Assembly: GCA_002696205.1 (NCBI GenBank)
Contig: NZRL01000035.1
Location: 1-32,711 of the forward strand
Origin: Rhodospirillaceae bacterium
GTDB lineage: Bacteria > Pseudomonadota > Alphaproteobacteria > Rhodospirillales > Casp-alpha2
Direction: 5' to 3'
Length of the DNA stretch: 32,711 nucleotides
In this document: positions 7,883 to 14,890 of the stretch, one piece after another
How the letters are laid out: each line of letters starts with the position of its first letter
Position numbering within the stretch: position 1 is the first letter of the stretch
Position numbers and translations under genes: made by a program
Notes under the pieces: generated by a model
Seen by the model: the letters and a program-made list of their open reading frames with translations, nothing else
The model's database searches: none
What the model was told of the DNA's origin: nothing

Positions 7883-8311
7883 ATGGCGAAAATCGCTCCC
7901 ACATCTGCGCCGGCAATAGCCTCTGTATCGACTGCCCGGATGACGGGCACGTCGCAGGTGGCGAGCCATGGGCGCATCGAGGAGGCGAGCGGCGCCGGAG
8001 GGCTGTCTTTCGAGGCTGCGCAGTTTGGGTTTCAGAACGCGCCCGACAACAAATTCGACGATCGCCGCAGCCTGGACGATGAACGGCGGCGCAATCCCAA
8101 TCTTGGGCGGGGCCGGTTCAGCGCCCCGAACGAGACCTTCACCCAGATCATTCAAAGCGAGCTGACCGCGCCCAAGACGTATGGCGATGAAGGCCGGGCC
8201 AAGAATTTCGCGGGCGTGCTGTCGCGGGCCATCGCGACCTATGAGCTCAATGCCCAGGTGATCAATGGAACATTGCCACGGAACGGCACGACCTTGAGCA
8301 TGCGCCTCTAG
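7883..8311 (+). CDS. hypothetical protein
   Basis: A 142-residue soluble protein without signal peptide or membrane segment. The first half is low-complexity (Ala/Ser/Thr, then Asp/Arg/Asn). The second half (about 80-142) looks folded, with a predicted helix around AKNFAGVLSRAIATYELNAQVI and a C-terminal strand-like GTTLSMRL. I do not recognise the family. The start ATG has a weak GGGA ribosome site. A strong intrinsic terminator follows the stop, which supports it being a real, separately transcribed gene. Confidence 0.7.
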   Translation: MAKIAPTSAPAIASVSTARMTGTSQVASHGRIEEASGAGGLSFEAAQFGFQNAPDNKFDDRRSLDDERRRNPNLGRGRFSAPNETFTQIIQSELTAPKTYGDEGRAKNFAGVLSRAIATYELNAQVINGTLPRNGTTLSMRL

Positions 8312-8338
8312 GCAGAGGTTCATTCATAATCAGCTGAG

Positions 8339-8364
8339 AAACCGGCGCGAATGGCCGGTTTTTT
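8339..8364 (+). terminator. intrinsic terminator after the 7883 gene
   Basis: AAACCGGC (8339-8346) pairs with GCCGGTTT (8354-8361) around a seven-base loop, and a run of six T (8359-8364) overlaps the end of the stem. It lies 27 bp past the stop codon and is the clearest rho-independent terminator in the window. Confidence 0.88.
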
Positions 8365-8562
8365 CGTGCCTAAGCGGCGGGCCCGCCCCGGATGCGAGGG
8401 CTGGAGGCAGGGCCGTTTCGAATACCCGGTTCCCGACGGCGTATGTTAATCTTTCCTTGGTCAATGGCCCCCATACTGCCATCAACCTAGGCGGTCGTCG
8501 GGATTTCCCGGTGGATCCGCACCGGCGTCGGGCCGGCACTTTCCGAAGACGAGGTTCAGGCC

Positions 8563-9093
8563 ATGCGTGCCGAATTGAAAAGCGCCTTCGACGTGGCCTT
8601 CTGGTTCGCGGATACGGCATTGGAGCAGAATGAGTACCTGCAGCCCCAGAAGCTGCAGCGCCTGTTGTTTCTCGCCCAGGGCTATTACGCGGTGCTGCAA
8701 AACGGCGAAAAGCTGATGCCGGCGGTCTTTGTCGCCGACGAATTGGGTCCGATGGAGCCCAATATTTACGCGGGATTTTCCCGTGGACGCCCGAACATCG
8801 ACGTCGAACTGTTCATCCCGAACGAGGTGGATTCCTATTTGTCCAGCTTGTGGCGGCGATTCGGGCATGCCTCGGTCGAACGCCTGAACCAAATCACCAA
8901 AGGTACCGACGCCTATAAACAGGCGCGGGCCAAGGGACTGCGGACGGAAATCACCCTGGACGCCATGCGTCTGTCGTTCGTCCGCGCGGAAAATACACCG
9001 GGCGTACAGCAGGTCGTGAAGCCCAAGGTCTTCGTGACGCAGACGGGAAAACCGGTGCAGGTGAAGGCCTGGAATCCGGGTTCTAAAAACTAA
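8563..9093 (+). CDS. Panacea/DUF4065-domain protein (SocA/GepA-like)
   Basis: A 176-residue protein whose residues 8-125 match the Panacea (DUF4065) fold: DVAFWFADTALEQNEYLQPQ, then KLQRLLFLAQGYYAVL, then a metal/partner loop around FVADELGPMEPNIYAGF. The family includes phage GepA, Caulobacter SocA (a proteolytic adaptor antitoxin) and the PanA antitoxins, which neutralise many unrelated toxins. The C-terminal 45 residues (VQQVVKPKVFVTQTGKPVQ...) are an extra tail. No toxin-sized partner lies next to it: upstream is the terminator and 197 bp without an ORF, and downstream is an ABC transporter. It is therefore an orphan here and may have a housekeeping regulatory role. The ATG is preceded by GACGAGG. 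Confidence 0.82.
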   Translation: MRAELKSAFDVAFWFADTALEQNEYLQPQKLQRLLFLAQGYYAVLQNGEKLMPAVFVADELGPMEPNIYAGFSRGRPNIDVELFIPNEVDSYLSSLWRRFGHASVERLNQITKGTDAYKQARAKGLRTEITLDAMRLSFVRAENTPGVQQVVKPKVFVTQTGKPVQVKAWNPGSKN

Positions 9094-9120
9094 AAATTAA
9101 TAAAAACAAATAGTTGCCGG

Positions 9121-9247
9121 ATGTTGCGCAGATGCAGCATAGGCTTTTCTTGCACCATGCGGTCACTCCGCTAACATCACCCCCGAGCGATCTCCCGGCC
9201 TCGCGGCAGGGTTGCCGACGAGTTGATTTCACCGGGGGGTGGCAACC
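9121..9247 (+). promoter_or_regulatory. leader region of the ABC transporter operon with two inverted repeats
   Basis: Between the Panacea gene and the substrate-binding protein gene lies a hairpin ATGTTGC/GCAGCAT (9121-9140) followed by CTTTTCTT, which may be a weak terminator for the Panacea gene. Further down, GGTTGCC (9210-9216) is the exact reverse complement of GGCAACC (9241-9247), enclosing 24 bases. The second could be a leader stem or an operator for the transporter operon. No known riboswitch class is recognised. Confidence 0.35.
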
Positions 9248-9307
9248 AAAACTTTGGCGCAACAAAAGCAATAAGCGTCGCCATTATATCTGTCTGGGAG
9301 GACAAAC

Positions 9308-10546
9308 ATGAATTCGACGCGACTTCTTACCGCCGTTTCCGCGAGCGTGGCGATTGCCGGCTTGGTGATGAGCGGACCTGCGCAGGCCAAGGTCGAGGGC
9401 GACACGATCATCCTCGGCTCGGCGATTTCCTTTACCGGTAAATACTCGACCAACGGCATCCACGCCAAGAACGGCTACGAACTCGGGGTCATGAAGATCA
9501 ACGAGATGGGCGGCGTGAAGGTCGGTGGAAAGACCTATAAGCTCAAGATTCAATATTACGACGATGAATCGACGCCGCTGCGCACCGCGCAATTGTTGGA
9601 ACGCCTGGTCAACCAGGATGGCGTCAAATACTTCCTCGGGCCGTATTCCTCGGCCACCACGAAGGCCGCCGCGCCGATCATGGAAAAGTACAAGGTTCCG
9701 ATGATCGAGGCCGAAGGCGCCTCGCGCTCGCTGTTCAACAAGGGCTACAAGTACCTGTTCGCGGTGCTGTCGACCTCCGAACAGTACCTCGCCAGCTCGA
9801 TTTCCCTGGCGGCCGAGATTGCGGAGAAGAACGGCAAGAAACCGTCCGACCTGAAGGTCGCGATGGCCTTCGAAAACGATCCGTTCTCGTTGGACGTGCG
9901 GGCCGGTGTGCTGGAAGACGCCAAAAAATACGGCATGAAAGTCGTCATCGACGACAAGATGCCGCGCGATCTGAACGACATTTCCTCGACGCTGACCAAG
10001 GTCAAGGCGCTCAAGCCCGACCTGCTGGTGCTGTCCGGCCATTCCAAGGGTGCCGCGACCGGTGCCCGTCAGATCAAGGAAATGAAGATCAACGTTCCGA
10101 TGATCGCCATGACCCACTGCGAAGCGGCCAAGATCACGTCCAAGTTCGGCGCCTCGACCGATGACTTCCTCTGCCCGACCCAATGGGCGGAAACGCTGAG
10201 CTACAAGGACAAGTATTTCGGCACGGCCGCCGATTACGACAAGCTCTTCAAGAAGACCTTCGACGGCTACAAGAACGTTCCCTATCAGTCGGCGCAAGCG
10301 ACGGCTGCGGTCCTGGTCTGGAAGGAAGCCTTTGAAAAGGCCGATTCCTTTGATACCACCAAGGTTCGGGACGCGATCTCCTCGATCGAGATGGAAACCT
10401 TCTACGGTGGGATCAAGTTCAGCCCGGCCGGCAACAACGTCGCCAAGCCGATGGTGCTGCGTCAGATCCAGAACGGTCAGTACAACGTGGTCGCGCCGTC
10501 CAAATGGGCGTCGCACCCGGTGAACTGGCCGCGGACGGCGAAGTAA
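9308..10546 (+). CDS. amino-acid/amide ABC transporter substrate-binding protein (LivK-like)
   Basis: A 412-residue periplasmic binding protein of the HAAT (branched-chain amino acid/amide) type. A Sec signal peptide ends at about residue 27 (AQA-KVEGD). The mature protein opens with IILGSAISFTGKYSTNG and continues through FLGPYSSATTKAAAPI and PMIEAEGASRSLF, typical of the type I periplasmic-binding fold (Peripla_BP_6). The ATG follows a strong GGGAGGA site. It heads a five-gene transporter operon, which it should serve as solute receptor. The ligand is not readable: leucine-type amino acids, glutamate, amides or urea-like compounds are all possible for this family. Confidence 0.92.
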   Translation: MNSTRLLTAVSASVAIAGLVMSGPAQAKVEGDTIILGSAISFTGKYSTNGIHAKNGYELGVMKINEMGGVKVGGKTYKLKIQYYDDESTPLRTAQLLERLVNQDGVKYFLGPYSSATTKAAAPIMEKYKVPMIEAEGASRSLFNKGYKYLFAVLSTSEQYLASSISLAAEIAEKNGKKPSDLKVAMAFENDPFSLDVRAGVLEDAKKYGMKVVIDDKMPRDLNDISSTLTKVKALKPDLLVLSGHSKGAATGARQIKEMKINVPMIAMTHCEAAKITSKFGASTDDFLCPTQWAETLSYKDKYFGTAADYDKLFKKTFDGYKNVPYQSAQATAAVLVWKEAFEKADSFDTTKVRDAISSIEMETFYGGIKFSPAGNNVAKPMVLRQIQNGQYNVVAPSKWASHPVNWPRTAK

Positions 10547-10594
10547 TCGCGCCGTCCGGGTTCACCGGATGACCATAGGTATTGAATGAACCCC

Positions 10595-10620
10595 GCCCTC
10601 GGCCTTTTACGGCCGGGGGC
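10595..10620 (+). repeat. hairpin between the binding-protein gene and livH
   Basis: Ten base pairs (10595-10604 with 10611-10620, one G-T wobble) enclose the loop TTTTAC, with no T-run after it. It lies 49 bp after the binding-protein stop in a 176-bp gap. Such stems between a binding-protein gene and its permease genes commonly act as 3'-end mRNA stabilisers or partial attenuators, allowing more receptor than permease. That role is inferred here. Confidence 0.6.
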
Positions 10621-10722
10621 GACGGTTCCCTCAGCCCTTATTCAATTTATCCATTCGCACAACGCCATCCCGCGCGATGCGCCGGCGGCTATTCACCACT
10701 CTCTTTCAGACGGAACGGGGAT

Positions 10723-11625
10723 ATGTGGGACAATATTGCAATTCTGACCGCGGCACCGGTCTTCAACATACAACTGCTGCTTGACGGTCTGTTCATCGGC
10801 GCGACCTTCGCGCTGGCCGCCTACGGTCTGGCCCTGGTCTGGGGCGTGATGAACGTGAAGAACCTGGCCCAGGGCGATTTCGTCATGATGGGTGGCTACA
10901 TCGCCTGGTGGCTGGGTACGCAAGGCATCCACCCGCTTTGGGGGCTGCCGGCGTCCATCGTCATCATGTTCGCCTTCGGGTGGGCCATCTACGTCCTGAT
11001 GATCCGCCGGGTGATCGACAAGGACATGTTCACTTCGCTGTTGGCGACTTTCGGGTTGGCCATCGTGCTGGCGCAGGCGCTGAACCTGATGTTCGGTCCC
11101 GAAGTGCAGACCGCGGAAAGCGATTTTCCGATCCGTTCCTACTTCGACAATTCGGTCACGATCGCCGATATCAAGGTGGTCGCGTTCGGACTTTGCGGCC
11201 TGCTGGCGCTGGCCGTCGTGCTGTTCATGAAGAACTCGCGCATGGGGCAGGCGATCCGCGCCACGGCGCAGGACGCCCGGGCCGCCCGGGTCATGGGCAT
11301 CGACACCGACCGGGTCTATGCCTTCACCTATGCCCTCAATGCCGCGATCTGCGGGGCCGCCGGGGCGCTGATCTCCATGATCTGGGTGATCCAGCCGTTC
11401 TACGGCATCTCCCATTCCATCCGGTCCTTCGTGATCGTCACGGCCGCCGGGTTCGGCAATCTGCCGGGCGTCATCATGGCCGGCCTGGGACTGGGCGTGA
11501 TGGAGCAATACGGCGGCTTCGTGCTCGGCGCCGAATATCAGCAGGCGACGGTCGTCGCTCTTCTCCTCGGCGTTCTGGTCTGGCGACAGATCGAAATGCG
11601 CCGTCACCGCCAAGTCGTGCAGTAG
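10723..11625 (+). CDS. livH: ABC transporter permease LivH-like
   Basis: A 300-residue inner-membrane permease of the LivH family (BPD_transp_2) with about eight transmembrane helices. Family marks are LLLDGLFIGATFALAAYGLALVWGVMNVKNLAQGDFVMMGG near the N-terminus and GQAIRATAQDARAARVMGID, the cytoplasmic coupling helix that contacts the ATPase. The frame is open upstream to 10582, but the start is taken as ATG 10723: it is preceded by an ACGGGGA site, and the extra 47 residues are low-complexity and cross the intergenic hairpin. Together with LivM it forms the translocation pore. Confidence 0.92.
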   Translation: MWDNIAILTAAPVFNIQLLLDGLFIGATFALAAYGLALVWGVMNVKNLAQGDFVMMGGYIAWWLGTQGIHPLWGLPASIVIMFAFGWAIYVLMIRRVIDKDMFTSLLATFGLAIVLAQALNLMFGPEVQTAESDFPIRSYFDNSVTIADIKVVAFGLCGLLALAVVLFMKNSRMGQAIRATAQDARAARVMGIDTDRVYAFTYALNAAICGAAGALISMIWVIQPFYGISHSIRSFVIVTAAGFGNLPGVIMAGLGLGVMEQYGGFVLGAEYQQATVVALLLGVLVWRQIEMRRHRQVVQ

Positions 11626-11649
11626 TCGGCAGCTAGGAGCCTAAGAACA

Positions 11650-12681
11650 ATGGAAAAATTCAATCCCAAACTTCACCTGCCGATCCTCGTCTTCGGTCTC
11701 GCGGCACCCTTCGTGGTGCCGGGGCTGACGATCCAGGTGGCCGTGCTCTGGGTCATGGTGCTGTTCGCGCTGACCTGGGACGTGATGGGCGGCCAGATGG
11801 GCTACAACTCGCTCGGCAACATCTTCTTCTTCGGCGCGGGCATGTACATCTGCGCCATCGTGCAGGTCGCCTTCATCACCGATGTCGGCGCCTATACGGC
11901 GTCCAACGGCGGGGTGAAGATCCCCTTCACCCACCAGGAGTATTTCATGGGCCTGATCTGCGGCATCATCGCCGCGGCGGTCGGCTCGGCGCTTATCGCG
12001 GCGGCGTTGGGTTGGACCGTGTTCGGCCTGCGTGGGCCTTATTTCGCGATCGGCACGCTGGGCATCGCGCTGGCGGCCGGTGAACTGATGGGGACCTGGG
12101 AATGGGTCGGCGGCGGCGGCGGCATCAGCATGCCGGTCTATCCGGGCTCGGCCGACGGTAAGGCCTATCTGTTCTATTTCCTCTGTTTCGCCGCGGCGGT
12201 TGCGACCTATCTGTTCTGCAGCTGGCTGTATTCGACCCGTTTCGGCCTGGCCATCAACGCCATCCGGGACGACGAACAGAAGGCCGAGGCCATGGGCGTG
12301 CATACGTTGCGCTACAAGACCATCGCCTGGGCCGTTTCGGCGTTCTTCCTTGGGATATCCGGGGCGCTGTTCGGCAACATCACGGGCTTTATCGAGCCCC
12401 TGGAAGTCGCCTTTCCGACGGTCACCTTCGGCATCTTCATGGTCGCCATGTCGCTTCTGGGCGGGAAGGGGACGCTTTGGGGCCCGGTTCTGGGCGCCTT
12501 CCTGTTCCACTTCCTTAAGGAATTTACCTGGACATACTTCCTGGGCTGGCAATGGGTTGCCCTGGGTGTCCTGATCATCGTCAACGTGGTGTTCTTCCAA
12601 CAGGGCATCATGGGCTGGCTGATGGAAAAATTCCCCGAAAAATTCGGCATTGTCGTCGAGAAGAAGGAGGCGGCCGAATGA
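11650..12681 (+). CDS. livM: ABC transporter permease LivM-like
   Basis: A 343-residue second permease of the same BPD_transp_2 family. It has about nine to ten hydrophobic helices. The motifs MGGQMGYNSLGNIFFFGAGMY and GLRGPYFAIGTLGIALAAGELM are typical of LivM, and the coupling helix is GLAINAIRDDEQKAEAMGV. A Gly-rich loop (EWVGGGGGISMP) sits where LivM proteins carry their TGGxxG motif. The ATG follows CTAGGAG, 24 bp after livH. Its stop overlaps the start of livG as ATGA, indicating coupled translation. Confidence 0.92.
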   Translation: MEKFNPKLHLPILVFGLAAPFVVPGLTIQVAVLWVMVLFALTWDVMGGQMGYNSLGNIFFFGAGMYICAIVQVAFITDVGAYTASNGGVKIPFTHQEYFMGLICGIIAAAVGSALIAAALGWTVFGLRGPYFAIGTLGIALAAGELMGTWEWVGGGGGISMPVYPGSADGKAYLFYFLCFAAAVATYLFCSWLYSTRFGLAINAIRDDEQKAEAMGVHTLRYKTIAWAVSAFFLGISGALFGNITGFIEPLEVAFPTVTFGIFMVAMSLLGGKGTLWGPVLGAFLFHFLKEFTWTYFLGWQWVALGVLIIVNVVFFQQGIMGWLMEKFPEKFGIVVEKKEAAE

Positions 12682-13430
12682 CCGACGCACCTGTTATCGA
12701 AGTGACCGGCGTATCCAAGTCCTACGGGGGCGTGGTCGCCAACGAAAACGTCTCGCTGACCGTGCCTGCGGGCGGGATCACCGGCCTGATCGGGCCGAAC
12801 GGGTCGGGCAAGACGACCCTGTTCAATTCGATCGTCGGCTATCACCCCATCGACACCGGGTCGATCAAGTTCAAGGGCGAGGAAATCTCCACCTACCGCG
12901 TGCCTCAGATCGCCCGATTGGGATTGCTGCGGACGTTCCAGCAGACGCGGATCTATTCCAACATGAACTGCATCGACAACATGTTGATTTCGATCCCGCA
13001 TCGGAAAACCGGCTTCCGCGACATGTTCACGGATCGCGCCGACAAGGCGACCTTGGAAGAGGTCGACCGGCTGTTGGACTTCGTCGGCCTTTATGAGAAG
13101 CGCCGCCTGATTTCCGGCGACCTCTCGTTCGGGCAGCAGAAGCTGCTGGAATTCGCCATGGCGCTGATGAACAAGCCCGAAGTGCTGTTGCTGGACGAGC
13201 CGACGGCGGGCATCAACCCGACGTTGATCAACGGTCTGATTGACCGCCTGCGCCGCGCCAACGAGGAATTGGGCATCACGCTGTTCGTTATCGAACACAA
13301 CATGCGCGTGATCATGAACATGGCGCAGACAATTTACTGTCTGGCCCATGGCCAGCTTCTCGCCCATGGCACGCCGGACGAGGTTCAGAACGACCAGCGT
13401 GTCATCGACGCCTATCTGGGAGCGCATTGA
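12678..13430 (+). CDS. livG: ABC transporter ATP-binding protein LivG-like
   Basis: A 250-residue ABC ATPase. Walker A is GPNGSGKT (39-46), the signature is LSFGQ (149-153, Phe replacing the usual first Gly, which is common in LivG), Walker B is VLLLDEP (169-175) with catalytic Glu174, and the switch His lies in FVIEHNMR. The C-terminal GTPDEVQNDQRVIDAYLG is the LivG tail (BCA_ABC_TP_C). It pairs with LivF to drive import. The start ATG overlaps the livM stop, and an AAGGAGG site lies inside the end of livM. A longer upstream frame exists but runs through livM coding sequence. Confidence 0.94.
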   Translation: MTDAPVIEVTGVSKSYGGVVANENVSLTVPAGGITGLIGPNGSGKTTLFNSIVGYHPIDTGSIKFKGEEISTYRVPQIARLGLLRTFQQTRIYSNMNCIDNMLISIPHRKTGFRDMFTDRADKATLEEVDRLLDFVGLYEKRRLISGDLSFGQQKLLEFAMALMNKPEVLLLDEPTAGINPTLINGLIDRLRRANEELGITLFVIEHNMRVIMNMAQTIYCLAHGQLLAHGTPDEVQNDQRVIDAYLGAH

Positions 13431-13432
13431 TC

Positions 13433-14341
13433 ATGGCCGACGAAAACAACGTGCAGAACGACGAAACCGCCGGCGACGCGGCGAAGCGCCGCTCCACCGG
13501 CTATCACATGGGCACGGTCGACGCGGTGATCTCGGTCGAGGAAGTCACCAAGCAGGCCAAGGCGATGGCCGTCGAGGTGCCGCTGGAAAAGGTCCAGGCG
13601 CTGGCGGGCAACGATCCCTTCGTCAGCCTCAACAACTTGCGGTGCGGCTATGGCAAGATGGAGATCATCCACGGCCTCAACCTGCAGGTCGGCAAGGGCC
13701 AGTCGCTCTGCCTGATCGGCCCCAACGGGGCGGGCAAGTCGACCGTGCTGCACGCGATCTACGGCCTCAACACCGTGATGGGCGGCCAGATCATGGTCGG
13801 GCAGGGGGCTGAGGCCAAGGATGTCAGCAAGCTGACCGCCAACCAGAAGCTCAAGCGCGCCGGGATCGCCTATATCCTGCAGGACAAATCCATCTTCCCC
13901 GACATGACGGTCGAGGAGAATTTGTGGATGGGCGGCTTCCTGATGGAAACGCCCGCCATGGCCAAGGAAGCGGCGGAGAAGGTCTTCGCCAAGTACGACC
14001 GCCTGGCCCAGCGCCGCAAGCACCTGGCCAAGGTGCTGTCCGGCGGGGAACGGCGGTTGTTGGAGATTTCCCGCGCTCTGGTGATGAACCCGGACGTCCT
14101 GCTGGTCGACGAGCCGTCGATCGGCCTGGAGCCGCGGTTCATCGACATGGTCTTCGAAATCCTCGACGACCTGCAGCGCACGGAAGGCAAGACCATCATC
14201 ATGGTCGAACAGAATGCCAAGAAGGGCCTGGAGTTCGCCGATATCGGCTATGTTCTGGTTTCCGGCGAACTGGCCATCGCGGGCTCCGGCGACGAATTGC
14301 TGGAGAACGAGGACGTGGGCCGGTTGTTCCTGGGGGGATAA
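13433..14341 (+). CDS. livF: ABC transporter ATP-binding protein LivF-like with N-terminal extension
   Basis: A 302-residue ABC ATPase, longer than the usual LivF of about 235 residues. Residues 1-62 are an extra, charged region (Asp/Glu/Lys-rich) before the ABC domain begins at FVSLNNLRCGYGKMEIIHG. Walker A is GPNGAGKS (96-103), the signature is LSGGE (202-206), Walker B is VLLVDEP (222-228), and the switch His is replaced by Gln in MVEQNAKKG, as is normal for LivF. The start is ATG 13433, with GGGAGC nine bases upstream and two bases after the livG stop. A TTG at 13427 is an unlikely alternative. It is the last gene of the transporter operon. Confidence 0.9.
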   Translation: MADENNVQNDETAGDAAKRRSTGYHMGTVDAVISVEEVTKQAKAMAVEVPLEKVQALAGNDPFVSLNNLRCGYGKMEIIHGLNLQVGKGQSLCLIGPNGAGKSTVLHAIYGLNTVMGGQIMVGQGAEAKDVSKLTANQKLKRAGIAYILQDKSIFPDMTVEENLWMGGFLMETPAMAKEAAEKVFAKYDRLAQRRKHLAKVLSGGERRLLEISRALVMNPDVLLVDEPSIGLEPRFIDMVFEILDDLQRTEGKTIIMVEQNAKKGLEFADIGYVLVSGELAIAGSGDELLENEDVGRLFLGG

Positions 14342-14890
14342 CCTCGCGAAGCACGATTGGACACGCCATCAAAATGACCTCCGAAGAGGCCCGATGGCGG
14401 CGGGCGTCCGCGATCCTGGAGGGGCGGGTGAAAACTGATCGATCCGTGTGGCGGTCGGCATACACCCTTGGCGGGCGGCTCTTGGCAAAGTGTCTGACGG
14501 CGACGAGCTAGGACGGCGACATAGCCGGTTCGATCTTTGAACGGATATGGGGCAGGTGTCGGCTTCGCTGTGACCCATCCTGCCCATTATATCTCTGTGC
14601 CGATGCCGACTGGCCCAGGAAGGTGCAGCTTCGGCCACACAAAACCCGTTTCCATTACGCTTTGGGAATCGCATGCCTGCGGATGCAGGCGGTGAGCCGG
14701 TATCGGCGACCGATTGATGCGGTTTTTGAACCGGAAGGCTGGTTCAGGGCATTTCGCGACGTGAATCTGATTGTCAGAGCCTGACTCTATCCTATTGAAA
14801 ACAAACGACAGGCTCCGGGTCTTTGAGAGAATTCCCCACAGGTGCAGCCTGTGCCTGCCCGATAACTGCAATCGCAGGCCATTTGCCGGA
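14342..14890. other. 549-bp convergent intergenic region, no gene seen
   Basis: This gap lies between the 3' ends of livF and the dehydratase gene. Open frames on both strands are short, lack ribosome sites and look like chance translations. G+C falls visibly from about 14690 to 14840. Two small hairpins are present, GCCTGC-GGAT-GCAGGC (14675-14690) and CACAGG-TGCAG-CCTGTG (14837-14853), neither followed by a T-run. They may be the only transcription-ending structures for the two converging operons. Confidence 0.5.

Noticed and set aside
8563-9093. A complete toxin-antitoxin pair
   Set aside because: Only the Panacea protein is present; no toxin-sized ORF lies adjacent on either strand.
9251-9270. 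A sigma-54-like GG-N10-GC match upstream of the binding-protein gene
   Set aside because: The TTGC half is AAGC here, so the -12 element is poor; spacing alone is not enough.
10582-10722. A 47-residue N-terminal extension of LivH
   Set aside because: It runs through the intergenic hairpin and is low-complexity; the ATG at 10723 has a proper ribosome site and gives the usual LivH start.
14369-14871. Short frames in the livF/dehydratase gap
   Set aside because: They have no ribosome sites, no domain features and no consistent composition; chance ORFs are the simpler reading.
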